DNA of 64,000 nucleotides from Macrolepiota albuminosa (GCA_027475525.1 JAMWFC010000067.1:601610-665609), one strand, 5' to 3'; positions 10,634 to 23,450 are shown, counted from the first letter of the stretch. The notes: generated from the sequence alone by a model not told the origin. Numbers and translations: made by a program.

Positions 10634-12161
10634 TTACTGGGATATGCAGTTATTTAACACAGCAACAGTATATTCACTCATCAGTTGATGGGTCGTTAGG
10701 GATGGATGTCCAGCTGACGTCGGTGGTCAGTTAAGGAATGATACAGCACAGCTGACTTACGTATCCAAAAGACACTATGATCAGGGTCACTGCATCCTCC
10801 AACGATTGTCGACGCGCTGACGAGACAAGTCGGATCACCGAGATAGCCAAACGATTCTGGATGGATTGCGATAGCAGAAAAAAGACTGCGGATTGAATTG
10901 ATCAAATCGCATCATACGAAACCCAGATATCACATATAAGCCATACTTTTGAAGATTTACATAGGCGAAGGCAGTGCCATTCACTTGATGAGATTGGCGC
11001 AAATAATCGAAAACCATGTTCTGCAGGATATCAGTATTGGGATGTGACTGATACATCTACCAGTGGAATTATCTCAGTTCGAGTCAAAATACTAGATGTT
11101 GTGCAGCAAATTACGCCATGTATAAGTATATTTTTTGCGCCACTGGCTTGCAGCTCCCCTAATTTATTGACCTAGAGCCAGTTTAGTGGTCGTAATCGAT
11201 GACGTGAAACGAATAATTACGTAGGTTTCGTAGGCCAGTGTCCAATTTCCTCCGGCTGCGTTGATTAGGATCATTTAAATTTGCGAACCTTTGACGGGAT
11301 TGGTGTGGTTACCCACCGATTGAGAATTGGCCTTGGTCACTGGAACAAACATGTAATCCTGAATGTTGCAGGTAGCTCATGTTTGAACACAACACTTACT
11401 TGATACCAAACGCCACTGTGTAAAGAGTCTGACTTGGCACAAGAGAGTCTAGAAATTTCCCTTGAAGCTGAAATAGACGTGTTTGCCCGACGAAGTCCGA
11501 GCGTTGTATCGCCTGTTTGACAGAAATTAGCAAAGCATGCCTGCGTCACTCAAAGCATTAAGCACCGTTTGATTATTCGGTGTTGTAGTATTCCAAGCAA
11601 AATTGTCAATGACGGCGCCACCCCATGCATACTGAGCGATTAGTTAAGCTTTGCGAGAACAAGGATTCGAAAGCAGCTACATTCAGGAGTTTTGCGCTTA
11701 ATGAATTAGCCAAATTCTCTACCCACATGAATCCATTAGAAGCCCGCCGATTTGAGTTCACCCGTGAGCCGGCAGAGGGCAAGGGCGGCCACAACATAGG
11801 AGGGAGCGGGACTGTTCCATTGGCTAAAGGTTGTTAAGCGATCATGATGGCAGACTTGGCTAGGTTCGAAGAAGTCTATGTACCTCCATTAGAAGTCCAA
11901 GAATCACCGAATGCCACCACAGTCCTTCGGTCGGTCACCATTACGTAGTTTATGTGCACTATGCCATACATACCTAGTTGCACTGAGGTTGATTCCAGTG
12001 TTAATCTCCACAGCATTGGGTGAATCAAGCGGGCCGCAGGCCGGCTGAACGGCTAAAGTAAGAGGAGAAGACGCATTTGCAAGGACTGCAAACTCTTGCG
12101 CAAGAGTAGCTTTGGTGACCACCAGCAAGAGTACACTGATGGTTAATGACAATGATGACAT
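10634..12161 (-). CDS. Secreted GDSL/SGNH esterase (carbohydrate esterase CE16-like)
   Basis: Starts at MSSLSLTIS, giving a classic signal peptide (hydrophobic core to about residue 18, then TLAQ). An in-frame ATG 15 codons upstream (12206) is less likely. First exons: 12161-11974, 11924-11884, 11823-11681 and one starting at 11631, joined in frame. Motifs: block I TVVAFGDSW with the nucleophilic Ser (about 11900), YAWGGAVIDNF (about 11620), a helical VGQTRLFQLQGKFLDSL block (about 11440-11500), and the last exon with CDPDHSVFWIPGHPSLTTH holding the catalytic His (about 10690-10790); stop TAA at 10634-10636. Such enzymes deacylate plant or fungal polysaccharides and oligosaccharides outside the cell. 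Exon borders between about 11570 and 10900 are not fully resolved; one junction (about 11370) did not keep frame in my reading, so a small defect there cannot be excluded. Confidence 0.8.
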
Positions 12162-14363
12162 TTTCGTCGATTCACATGAATAGAAGTTTGTCAACTTATG
12201 TAGCATTGAGATGCTTCCATCGAGTTCTCAGAATTATTGACCTGCTGACTCTACTGAGTGAGAGTACTTCACCAGAAGATCAGAATGGCTGAAGATGCAT
12301 CCTAACGGCACAACTTCGGCGAATGAGACCGAAAATTACAACAGAAGCTTGACTTTAGTAGGCTTTAATGGATAGCATGATGCAAAAACCATCCTCCCGG
12401 AGGGAAAATCGCTGTCAATATCATACCGTAGATCCCCATTCGGTATGAATTTCGGTAGGGCATGGGATTGTGGTCTCGAAAGGTGCTAAGCTGATCTATA
12501 TGCACATAGGCACCCATCTCTGGTGCGTGCCTCAAGGTCACAATGAACGTCTGTGAATGAGACAAAAAATTAGTGATTGAATCAGAATAATACTGCCACA
12601 TATCCCAAGCGAAACCAGATTTTGTTCCCTTGTTTCCTTAGAGTGGCGACTGGGCGGTTTCAAATATATTCCCCTGTCGCGTTGTGACATGACTTATATC
12701 CATTCAACCCGACGTCAGATAAGCCACTCTGAACAACTCGAGCACATGATGCTCCATGGAGTCCCCATTGAAACTAGCAGAACAGCTTCTTCATCGGGAT
12801 GACATTGATTCAGCAGCCGTCAAACATATACCCCTGCTCAAAATAACATATTGCTGTGAAGCCGTGTGCCAGGCACGTTCGTTGGGAAGACTACCATCAT
12901 TATCGTATGCTCCACGCGCAAACCTGTAGTAACGTATCATCCCTTACCTGGCCGTTCTCTATGTATGGATAATTTGAAAACGCTGTTCACAGATTGGCTA
13001 GAGGTTAAACGGCCGCCGGCCGTTCTCTATGTATGATCGCATTGCCACAATCAAAGGGATGACGTGACCCTTGCGAGGCAAGTTATTCACACTTCTTCGG
13101 CATTTGCAACTGCCTCTCCAATTTCGCCGAGCGGTCCTCTCTTCCCTAATCGTCCTGATTGTACGATAAGCACGGCGCTTTCCACGCCCCTTTCATGTGG
13201 TTTCAAGTATCTTCGGTTTATGCTTTCCCTAAAGGTTGTGTCTACAAACGTGCCTTGCTGCTCCTAACGCATCAAGATAGTCTGAGAGAAGGTCAATCAT
13301 CGAGGGCTCCAGCGTTGCGTTTAGTCTATCTTGCGTAAATTCGTGAGACTGCTCAAGACTGAGAGAAGGTCAATCATCGAGGGCTCCAGCGTTGCGTTTA
13401 GTCTATCTTGCGTAAATTCGTGAGACTGCTCAAGAGGTCAAGTTGCATCAGAGCAGTTCCCATAGAAAAGTGCAAGTTACGCTAGAGCACAACATAAGAC
13501 GCTTACGAATGCTTCAAGGCCACTGGCCAAAGGAATTACATATTGAACTTTGCATTTCATAGATCACCGGGGGTCCGTGCATACATTCCCATGGTCATCT
13601 GACCGTGGTTCTCGAAAAAAATATATAGAGCGCAAATCGAATATTCAGGTTTCTTTGATTCTTCCACAATCAAAAACGCCCATGACGATAACCCAGGTGC
13701 AGAGAGATGAGTGCGACCCCCTTCGGGCTGGGACGTGCTTTGACATCGCCCGTTCGGCACCCCATACCTTGTTATTATAATAGGGACGGGCCAGTGTTTT
13801 CCGATGGCGTCAAAAATTGTGAAGAAGATTCAAGTTTCATATAATTTTACGTTTTTGTGTTCGTTCGGCCTGTCGCGGTTTTTTCATTGTGTCGCTAGAC
13901 TTGCTCGAAGAATGACCATGTTCCTCACTGATGTGATTATTTTTTTGGTGTAGTATATGAACAAGTGTCTACGATAAGCGGCAAGGTGATCACCAGCTCG
14001 AGGCATTTCCAATCGAAGTCATGTCTACCTCTGGGTGTTTCTTGTTGAGAGATATGCAGAAAGTTTGCTTGGGTGTGGGATCGGTGCGACATGTTGTCGA
14101 GACGTAATGTTTGAATTTCTAAACGTCTTTCCCAACACAATTGACAATCTTTCTGTATAATTCATGATGAAAAGAATGTGTCCGACTAGAATACACTGGA
14201 AAAAGATGTGATTACATGGAAACTGAAGCGTAACCGAATCCTGAAGACTCTAAACCTCTTGCCACGAGGGTGAACTGGTTTGCCGCTTCCCGTGTTCGTT
14301 TAAGTGAACGTGAACTTCAAACAATGCATGAGCCATAGTCACAAGGAGAAAATAAGAGCGTAG
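12162..14363. other. Intergenic region, no gene recognised
   Basis: About 2.2 kb upstream of the GDSL gene and downstream of the karyopherin gene. Only short frames without recognisable motifs (for example 12365-12601 minus and 13064-13267 plus). A second 77-bp duplication lies at 13282-13435. A decayed gene cannot be excluded, but nothing supports one. Confidence 0.5.
13282..13435. repeat. Exact 77-bp tandem duplication (B), intergenic
   Basis: Positions 13282-13358 and 13359-13435 are identical. No coding context. Confidence 0.97.
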
Positions 14364-17300
14364 TTACTTGAGAATAGCAGTCGCAAAAGTTTCTTTTACC
14401 TCTCTTGTTGCTCTCGACGCAATAAAATCATCCTACGAAACGGTCAGAGATGAGGGCTTTTTGACGCACAGGGGTGTCATTGGTACATACCGCGAACAAG
14501 ATTTCACGTATCCAACTAGCAGCGACAGCACCGCCGGCACCTCCACCACCACCAAGGCCGCCGCCAGCACGACTTAGCAGTGTGCCGAGGATTTCTATGA
14601 GATTGGGTACGACACTGTGCAGGAAACTCGTCAACTCCTTGTGGAGCGAAACAAACAGGAATAGATACCTCCTGGGTGCAACGCTCGCGAAGCCCTCTAG
14701 AACGGCCTTCATGATTCTTCGCCCATACAGCTGTATCAGGCGTTCTTTATCCATAGCGAGAGCGGTATCAACAGAGCTCCGTTGTATGAGATTGCACTAC
14801 CATAGAACACATCAACACAGGTTACGTTCTCGTAACAATCTCAGTCTTACTATGAAATTAGATGCTTGCACCAAGGAATAACGTTCCTGAAGCGATAATG
14901 CAGTGATAGTACAATTGATGAGCGCATCGAGCGCTCCCGGGGGTAATGTATAGAAAGAACGTGGAAAATCTTGAGCAACCTTCAGACAAAAGGGGCGATC
15001 AGAACACCTAATGACAAGAAGAAGCTCATGGAAAAACACCCACTCGATCCATGCAAACAAAGAATTCTTGGACAATATCCGGATTCTAAAGCAAGAGTCA
15101 GTCAGCACCAGCTCTCGACCGATTGTATATGGCGACTGACCGCCTCCATCGCACCAGGCGGTGACATCGCATTTAAAGAACACTCTAATAACATCGGGAG
15201 CGCAGCTCCAACAATTGCCACTGCCTCAGGCGTTGGTCCAGTTTTAACGTTCAGCGCCTCACCGAGCACCAAGGAAGGTGGAGGGTTGAGTTGGGAGATG
15301 AGCGAGACAGAGAGAGACAGCCACGAAGCAGTAAGCTGGCGTCGAGCGGCATGACATACAAGTCCTAGAAGTGGACCAGGGGCGAGACTTATGAGGGTCG
15401 TGTCTCCGGGAAGGCAGGTTATAGATTTAAAGAGGTCGCCCAGGGCCTAGAGGGATGACGACACATGAATGTTGTGGTGGCCAAGAGGTAATAAATGGTA
15501 CGAACACCGCTGATACCCGCATCTGTAGACCAGATGTTAATGACCGCCTCTAACGTATCCGATATGGTCTTCCGTAGAATAACAATTCTCGGCTCTTCCC
15601 TTGCACGTCGCATATTTTCTAGTGAAGCATCTGACTCTGAATCGCGTTCCCCGAGGATCACCAGGCCGTCTGTAGTCCGTGTCAATCCCTTCGCCACACC
15701 CGACAGCGTCTCAAGCTCGATAATGATGATCGCTTGAGACTCATCGGGCAGCTGAACAAGGGTCAGTGGATACCTAGGAGATTCACTTCATTTAGACTTA
15801 CGGAAGATGAAGATTGCAAAGCTTCAGCCAGCTTCCGGGCTATTGGATCGACAATAGCCTTCGACCTTGTTTAGTATCGTACATGTTGAGTTTCACAAAC
15901 GACATACTGTTATCGGTTCAATCTGCTCATGCGCAGGTAATGCCTGAATTACACTAGCAATCGACTGCACAACCTTGCTCTTCTCAGATTCCTAACGAGT
16001 AATCAAACACGCTGTCGCCCGATGACGTAGAAACTACATACAGGTATACTTCCTAGTGCCGCATGCAGTTGACCAAATGCACCGATCTCGGGTGCTAATG
16101 CCTTTCGGTTTGCATCGCATAAGTTGCGCAAGGCAATGGCAGCTTGAAGACATAGTGCTGGGTCCGTGAGGGCAGAGGCGACATACGTTAGGACGCTCAT
16201 TAAAAGACCGGAAGCCATGGAAGGTTGACTGGCAAACCAGGAGGAGTAGGCCCCTGAGCGAATCAGCGTAAACAGAAGACCGCTACTGAGGGTAGAGACC
16301 GGTACCAATGAGACCGAGCGTCGTTCGTCGTATTCGGCCGGTACCAGTTGAGGGTAGCCGTCCAAGAATTTCCGGGCTGAACACTCGAGGGAGGTGAGGT
16401 GTCTTCTCCATATCTATGGCCTCCTGGATAGAGGTGATGCAATGCAATGTCGCCTCTATTTCCTGTCCAGGAAGATCAATCGGACGGGGTACACGATGGG
16501 AATGGAGGATACTGACTTGCCAGCCATCTTGTTCTTGTCTAACATTGAGGCGTTGGATAGCGTCTTCCACTAGATAACCAAGCATATCATGCCGGAGAAC
16601 GTAGTAGCTGTATCACATGAGCGAAAGTCAGCATCAATGAGGAAGTACCTACGCGTTGATGAGGGTGTCACCGACATCTCTTCGATATCTGACGTTGTAG
16701 GCTGGGGGCTAAGTGTGAAGGGTAGAAGTCGGCACCAAAAAACTTACACCTGGAATTTCTCGACCTGGTCTGTTGTAACACTGCATTAGCTCAGGCGTTG
16801 ACCATATTAGGTCAGCACAAACCTTTCGACCATCCAGCGCCTTTACCAGGAAAGGCGACCTTCCGTCGCAGAACCTGTACAAGCTCGCTATACGCCGCCT
16901 TCGCCAGTACTTGCACTTCAGCCCCGGCATCTACAGTTGCAGATCCGCTGCCCTCGACTTCCTCCTCAACGTAGTAGTCGGTACTCCACAGCGCTTCCTG
17001 GAAAAGATACCAGAAAGCCAACGTCATCTCGCTTTCTTCCTCATCCACGCCGTAATAACCCCCAAGCCCTGTATAGGACAACAAGACACGGAGGAATGAC
17101 TGGCAAAGTTCTCCTCTGGTTTTTGTGGGTACAATAGGTGTACCAGGGGGTGACGGCGCGGATACGACAGGTATCGGAGAGGCTAAGTTGGCAGCAATGT
17201 AGGAGGTGGAATGATCGCCCAGCGCTATAATGAGCTTGCACAGAGAATGCGAAATTTCATCGACATCTCCTGATGACACTGTGGCCTGCACGATCTTGCT

Positions 17301-18324
17301 ACCTTGCGAGTCGATCCAAATAAGCAAAGGCTCCGTTAGCGTCCGTGAACCCGAACCATCTGAGAGAGCAGATTTTGTCATAATTTCCTGTATCGCATCC
17401 GAAGCGGCTTCAAATGTTTCGCTGTCGGATTCGGCACGGGTGAGGAGAGATATGAGAGGAGGAATGAGAGGTGTTATGTCGCTCGATGGAATAATTGACA
17501 TCCATGATTGGAAACACTTCAATGCCGACGGAATTTGTTGCGAAGATTCCAATGACGATCGGACCGCTTGAACGACCATAGAAATGGCATCCCTAAGTGA
17601 TTGCTGTATCTGAAGCCTTTACAAATCTCTTAACGCATTGCCACATCCGAAATAGACGCAATAACTCACTTACTCGAGCCAATCAGATCAGCATTTCCAG
17701 CTTCTTCGGCAACTATAGCGAGAAAGTCGTGTATACATTCTGCAGGTGCACCTGCACCCGAAAAGGCCATAGTACATCCCATGATCCACTCCGGCCAGCG
17801 AGTAGGATGCCCCGGAACCAGTTTGAGCGCAAGAGATGTGAGCGAGACGAACAGCTTGCGAAGAATGAATTTACTACGGCCGATCGACATAGAGTGTGCC
17901 GTGAGTTGAACCATGAGATCCCGCAGAGGCCCCGCGTGTTCTGCCGCAAAGTGTTCCCTGTAGATTTCAGCTTTAACGCGTGGGTAGGATACATTAATGT
18001 CATGAGTTACTGACCAGTCCCTGGCAATCTTTACCTGCGCCGTATGCGCACCGAAAAACTGGACATTTTGATCAGGGTTCTCCAACAATGGGATCACAAG
18101 TCCCCAGGCTTCTGGTCGTTTTTGGAGTTCAAATAGCTCGTTCTGTAACCGCTTTAGGTCTTCTAGAGAGGTCGATGCTGTCGGAGGCGCATACGCCTGT
18201 TGGATCAACTGAAAACCGTGATATGTGTGGGTTGAAGAAAACTTTGCAGCTATTCACTTACTTGTGCTGTTCTCTCAACATCAGACTGCGATAGAATAGG
18301 AAGAAAGCTCGTATCCACAACCAT
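14364..18324 (-). CDS. Importin-beta family karyopherin (importin-13-like)
   Basis: Many exons on the minus strand. Exon 1 (18324-18262) encodes 21 residues starting MVVDTSFLPI. Exon 2 begins at 18208 and contains RPEAWGLVIPLLENP and NVQFFGAHTAQVKIARDW, the N-terminal HEAT-repeat signature of importin-13/transportin-type receptors. A 57-bp intron follows the Trp of RDW, then REHF-like and FILRKLFVSLTSLALKL helices. Later blocks at 17579-16812, 16585-16003, 15697-15419, 15183-14812 and 14754-14428 are helical and Leu-rich throughout, as expected of a HEAT solenoid of roughly 1000 residues. The C-terminus carries an unusual Gly-rich loop (GGGLGGGGGAGG, about 14530-14575) and ends ETFATAILK with the stop at 14364-14366. 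The family binds Ran-GTP and moves cargo through the nuclear pore. The exact subtype (importin-13 versus transportin-3/Kap111) is inference, and internal exon borders were only partly traced. Confidence 0.82.
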
Positions 18325-19150
18325 TCACCCGCGTGTATTCGCGAAACTATGTTACAGAAAGGATTGTGAAAGTCAAGGAACTCGAATAATCAAGGATAAT
18401 GAAATTCGCGACTTTTGTGATCGTGGGAACTCTAATCAGATCGACTTTCTTTGCTTGGCTACCATGTTCTTGCTGTAAAGGTCCAACCAGTACGGTCGCA
18501 ATTCTCTATATTGAAATCCTTGTACAATTCACATGCCGTATGAATGACAACCATGTGGAGAAACTCGGTGTCTTGACGCTGGCGATGGAAACAGCGATTT
18601 GCATAGAGCGCTGGGTATCTGACATCATGGGGATTCCCAGGAAACTGTTGCTGCTGTTAGCACTATCCTCATTGCTGCTCGCAGAATTGCCGACCTGGGA
18701 TCACTAATCCTGAATTCTGAGAATCTTCATGCGGACATTGATGCGTCGAGTTCTGGGGTTTTTCTGACCCCATTCGATGCACAGAATGTGATGAGAAGTA
18801 GTCAAGAATCAGTACTTTGGTCAAGTTACTGGCCTTGACCCGGGGCTCCAATAACCGACGATGCTTCGCATATCAAATGTTTAATCATTTCTCCTACATA
18901 TACAGTTTCACTCATGCTGGCTTGACTGCGACGGCACTGCCCAACTTTATGCTTGACCTTGACAACAAGGGAAAAAAATTTCCCGACAGTGATGGAACGA
19001 TTCATAAAAGACTTCCAACCCTCTCCTTTCTGATCCTCACTTCTAAGCTGGTCTGTAAAGATGTTCACCCGCAGCGCGTTGATCGCCATAGCCTTTTGCA
19101 CATTTCAACGACCCCAGTACTTTTAAATCACCTCATTACGACTACTCACG
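18325..19150. other. Intergenic region upstream of karyopherin gene
   Basis: Shared upstream region of the karyopherin gene (-) and the small secreted-protein locus (+). A 102-codon frame at 18399-18707 starts with a hydrophobic MKFATFVIV stretch but is Cys- and Leu-rich without recognisable family features; I do not call it a gene. Confidence 0.5.
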
Positions 19151-19830
19151 ATGAAATTCGTCGATTCCTTCGCATTCGCGACGTTCGTCATCACAACGAT
19201 TACTATTGCCCTTCCCCTACGCAATGGAGTCGGAATTGATATTCACGACGATTCATCGATCACAGAAAGCCGCGATGCTGTCCTCGATGGCATCGTAGAA
19301 CGCGGAATTACCGAGACTGTATCTGGCTTTAAGAAGAGAGAGCTCGAACCAGCTGGCGAGATTCATACGCGCTTCATTGATGACGCAGAAAACATCTATG
19401 AACGTTCCTTGGCCTCAGCGTCGCTGAGGATGCTAACGCGCTCGTCGAGCGTAATTTTTCAAAGAAGGCCTTCTAGGATTTAAGAAAAGAGACCACGAGC
19501 TTCTTGTCCGCGAGGATCTTGACGGTTTGGCCCCTCGCAACTTCTTTCACCAAGTTGAAAAATATCGGAAAGGAGATGATCGGTATCATAAGTACGCCGT
19601 TCTCCAGAAGAGACGCTTTCCACTCGTGAGGTACCCGATGGCCTGACAAAACGCAACTTTCTCAAAAAAAAACTGGAAAACGTCGGAGAGAAGGTCCTCG
19701 ATGCTGTCCTGTCTTACGCCGTTCTCCGGAACTATCTGCCCGCTCTGAACAGGAGATCTCTGAGCGTGATTATAACGAAAAGCTCATCGCGCGGTCGGAG
19801 GATGACTTGCTGTATATTCGTGACTGCTAG
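19151..19830 (+). pseudogene. Small secreted protein with dibasic-spaced repeats, frame-broken
   Basis: The first frame (19151-19483) starts with a convincing signal peptide (MKFVDSFAFATFVITTI then TIALP) and continues as an acidic, Arg-punctuated protein with a dibasic GFKKRE site. It loses frame at about 19420. Protein-like sequence of the same style continues in the other frames: an ALVERNFSKK segment (about 19435-19470), LGFKKRDHELLVRED to LQKRRFPL (about 19470-19625), then TKRNFLKKKLE (about 19650), ending with ISERDYNEKLIARSEDD and a stop at 19830. Three frame changes without intron-like sequence between them indicate a pseudogene or sequence errors. Repeated KKR/QKR sites suggest a Kex2-type processed secreted precursor, which is common in basidiomycetes; no function is known to me. 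Confidence 0.5.
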
Positions 19831-20201
19831 CTCGAGGGACAAATAAGTCTCGCCACTGCTACTGCTTTCTTACATGCTTTAATCGTACTTTTTGTGCCAG
19901 TCTGCAAGTTGTTTGGAACCACATTCATAGATCTAGGGAATTGTAAACAGACAAAAGTATGAAGAGGTTAACACTAGTGGCTCCTTTACTGGAAGACTAC
20001 TGAGAAATAAGATTATCCAGAGGTCATGATTATGATCATGTCGTGAATCATTTTCTTCTAGCTCAGAACGTGAACAGCAGTGATTCTGGAATGTTCTTGC
20101 TTTTTCAAGGGGTTGATACATGCATGACATTCAGCTTAGCAGACCCGTCTAGTATTCTAAGATATGTTGATGGGTTGAGTATAATTCAAAGGGGTATTGA
20201 G
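19831..20201. other. Convergent spacer
   Basis: Lies between the broken secreted-protein locus (+) and the 3' end of the surface protein gene (-). Nothing recognised. Confidence 0.5.
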
Positions 20202-21508
20202 CTACGGCCACCGACTTCTGGAGTGAAACAATACAAGAAGACAAAACAGAAGAAGCAGATTCGACGATGGAAGAAGTGTCATGGCCGAGTGGCTTTGATT
20301 CGTGGTAGTAGCTGACGGTGCCGAAGGCGAGGAGGTAAAAGTTGATTCAGTGGCTGAATCAGAAAGCTGGCGGGGAGCGTAAACTGATGGAACAGTTACG
20401 ACAATGCTATCTAAGTCTACATTGTCGGCGTTCTTCGGTCAATACACGCAGAGTCACGTCGTAAATGACATGGTACCCACCGAAGAAGGACTTGTTAACA
20501 CCCGCCAGGTTCTCGATCGTCAGAGTATGCAAAGAATCATCAAGATTAGATGCAACGAATTCTAAAGTCGGCTTCATCTGTTCACAGGTTGCACCGAAGG
20601 CACCACCACATCCTGACACGCCATTGTAGATCTCGGCGGTCTTGTTATCGAGTATGACGCTGTAGAGGCCGTGGTCATTCTTCTTGTCGCCGAAAACATA
20701 GACAGCGGAGCCTAGAATATGATGATGAGGTTAGGTTCGCAAAGTGACAGCAGAAGCCAGGCATTGTACCATGAAAAGAAAGGGAAACAGTAGCCTTATC
20801 TTCGTTCGTGAATGATGTACCACCACCACTAAAGTTGGGTGACTTGTTCTGATTCCAAGTGCCCGAGTACTTGAGTGCGGCATTATCCTCCTCATATGTC
20901 GTGTTTGACACGGTAGCTCTAACTAACCATGCTAAGATTCGTAATATCATGGACCAGACCACGTACCCTGCTGGTGCAAGCTGTATTGTCGTTTGAAGAT
21001 AATCAAAAAGGAAAGCATTTCCACCCGCATCTCCATCCTTGGCACCCACATTGCGCAGGGTAAGGGTATGAAAGGCATATGTGAGGTTGCTCACGCCATA
21101 GAGTAACGTTGACCCAGACGCATTATTTGCCGCATACGCGCTCAGCGTCGACACTGTTGAATCAATCTCCACTTCATAAGAACCGTATGACGGGCCAGAA
21201 TAGCCATAGATGAAAATCGCAGGACCTGAAATAAGACGTCTTTTAGCCAAGATGAATGGTCATATGACATGGAAATAAGGTTCACCAGTAAAATTGAACT
21301 TGACAGAAGCACCGACGATGTCCGTTCTATGGTATGTTCCCATCCACCACGGTGCACTAGTACTGAAGGAGGGATTTGAGGGGTCAGGCGTTTGCCATGC
21401 AGACTGGTCGGGATAGGTGAGTACACTATCAAAATCGTCTACAGTGATGTTTGAGTTGACTGCTGTAAAGTCCATGTAGAGGTTATTGGATAGAAAAGTA
21501 TCTATCAT
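20202..21508 (-). CDS. Two-domain beta-sandwich surface protein with hydrophobic C-terminus, uncharacterised
   Basis: Five exons join in frame: 21508-21286, 21225-20967, 20918-20770, 20711-20481 and 20416-20202 (1077 nt, 358 residues). It contains two related units. Each has a VDD/NTTY start, a W-containing strand, a GASVKFNFTG or ATVSLSFHG strand, then PAIFIYGYSG or SAVYVFGDKK, and ends with a helix-free HTLTLRNVG or HTLTIENLAG segment. This is the jelly-roll-like repeat seen in many secreted or membrane-anchored basidiomycete proteins of unknown function. After SFFDLDSIVVTVPS comes a Ser/Thr-rich stalk and a final hydrophobic stretch (LLLLFCLLVLF) close to the stop, fitting a GPI signal or C-terminal anchor. 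No signal peptide follows the chosen ATG; an upstream signal exon is likely (there is a TTTCCAG acceptor at about 21530). Ligand unknown. Confidence 0.75.
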
Positions 21509-22067
21509 GAAGAAGCAGTCGTGACTGATGGACTGGAAATATCAATTCGGCTGGAATGCCTCAGCATGCCCCCACTCTGAGTCGATATCCGATCCCCATA
21601 TAAATGAAAGGGAAAGTATGCTGGTAAGTTGTGAACTTGGTTCCCAAGCCATAGGAGTTTTACTCACTCCAATTCAATAGAGGTTCGGAACAATCCGATG
21701 CTTATTCTCAAAAGACTAAGTAAGTACCCAAATATCGATTCGATCCTTTTACGTTACTAATTCCTTAACGCATCGAAGGATTTAAGGTCCACCGGTACCC
21801 ACTCTCAGACGAGACTCTACAACTCTGCAATTGAATGGATAAACGAACAAGCGAGATCTACTGATAGAACCCAAAGGACCAGTCAGCGTATTGATATGGA
21901 TGATTTTGAATTTCCACGGACCATCCTAGGCAACGTCAATGTCATCAAAGAACACGAATAAGTCTGTTCGGTGAGAAGCAAAGTCCTAATTGATTTATAA
22001 ATAAGCCAATTGGGCCAAGCGCTGGGTTATTTCTTGACTTTTTGTCCCATACTTTCTCTCTGCTCCA
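21509..22067. other. Divergent intergenic region
   Basis: Upstream of both the surface protein gene (-) and the first alpha/beta-hydrolase gene (+). It may hold the missing first exon of the former. No repeats or further genes seen. Confidence 0.5.
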
Positions 22068-23410
22068 ATGGCCTCAGCAAGAGATACATCCTATGGAAAC
22101 CCTCCTCTCCTAGAGAAAGTGGGTGCTGTTCTCTCACTTTGCCTGCACTTGCGTCAAGAGATACATCCTATGGAAACCCTCCTCTCCTAGAGAAAGTGGG
22201 TGCTGTTCTCTCACTTTGCCTGCACTTGCGTGCGTATACTTCTTCATTCACATAACATAACATTGAACTTTATTCTTGTCTGATACACGTAGCTCTAGTC
22301 CTCTTTTGGACCATCATAACCTCCCCCTTTCATCGTACCAACAAGCACAAAACGTTGACCAGGGTGCTTGGGGACAGATTTTTCTATTTCCTCACCAAGC
22401 GGCTCAACATGAAGCAGCTGCAGTGGGGACTGGGCGATACGATGTATGTGTACAAAGCCTTCATGAAGAGCCAGAATCTTCCTCCTGTGATCGACAAATT
22501 GGATGAAAGCAGCAATCTCCTCTGGATTGGAGAACGTCGCACTGATCGAGTGATTCTATACTTCCACGGTGAGTCAGAAGCCGTCTCGCAATCTATTTCC
22601 GTAATTCTGATTTACTCTTCTCAGGCGGCGCATACCTCCTTCCGGCGCAGTTTTTTGTTCCACACTTCTGGAAATACATTCAGAGTGAATTAAAGTCGAA
22701 GGGTAAAGAAACCGGTTTTGTCATGCTTCAATACTGTAAGTCACTATCAACGGCTGATGATATTCATGAAAAACCAATCCGTCGTCGCCACAGCGCTAGT
22801 GCCAACCGCAATGTTCCCTACACAGCTCAAACAAGCAGTGCTCGCCGTCCAGCGCCTCATCTCCATGGGCGTCAAACCGCAGAACATCCAACTGACCGGC
22901 GACTCTGCTGGCGGAAACCTCGTGCTCCAGCTACTCGCGCATATGCTGCATCCTGTCCCGGACGTGCCGCGTCTCACTCTAAGTGCCCCATTCAGCGGCG
23001 CCTACCCCATGTCGCCTTGGGTGTCTCTCACAGGCCAAACGGGTTCGATGATCACCAACGGCGACAGCGATGTCATCGGCATCGAAGCGCTAACGTACTG
23101 GGGCCGCATCGTCCTCGATGGCGTGCCAGAAAAGTACCGCTACTATTTAGAACCATACCGTGCGCCCGAGGACTGGTTCGCGGATCTCTCGACCGTAGTG
23201 CGACGTGTGCTCATCACGGCTGGCGATGCGGAGTGCTTGAGGGACGAGATCGTCGTCTTCGCTGACCGTTTGGGCAAGAAATATCCTAAATTGAAGTTTG
23301 TCCTGCAGGACCATGGTCTACACAATGATCCGTATTTTGATTTCATGTGGCCTGAGAAGGTGCAAGGTGTACTTACACCGATTATTCTGGACTTTTTCGC
23401 GTCAGGTTGA
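22068..23410 (+). CDS. Alpha/beta-hydrolase fold-3 esterase, paralog 1
   Basis: Exons 22068-22229, 22293-22568, 22625-22735 and 22794-23410. The N-terminus holds a membrane-like segment (LVLFWTIITSP) after MASARDTSYG. Catalytic features of the hormone-sensitive-lipase/steryl acetyl hydrolase type: the oxyanion motif HGGAY split by the intron at 22569, the nucleophile GDSAGGN (about 22900-22920), the Asp region ITAGDAECLRDE (about 23215-23245) and the catalytic His in DHGLHNDPYFD (about 23310-23340). Exon 1 contains a 77-bp duplication (22078-22231): with both copies the exon is 162 nt and the frame is lost, with one copy it is 85 nt and the whole gene reads as 362 residues. Exons 2 and 3 have exactly the same lengths (276 and 111 nt) as in the neighbouring paralog. 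Substrate unknown. Confidence 0.88.
22078..22231. repeat. Exact 77-bp tandem duplication (C) in hydrolase exon 1
   Basis: Positions 22078-22154 and 22155-22231 are identical. The second copy shifts the reading frame of a gene that is otherwise intact. Confidence 0.97.
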
Positions 23411-23450
23411 ATTATCAGTGTAATGTATATCTATCTGTCAATATCGAAAT

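Noticed and set aside
18399..18707. 102-codon plus-strand frame starting with a hydrophobic segment
   Set aside because: No cleavage site, no recognisable domain, overlaps the promoter region; not enough to call a gene.
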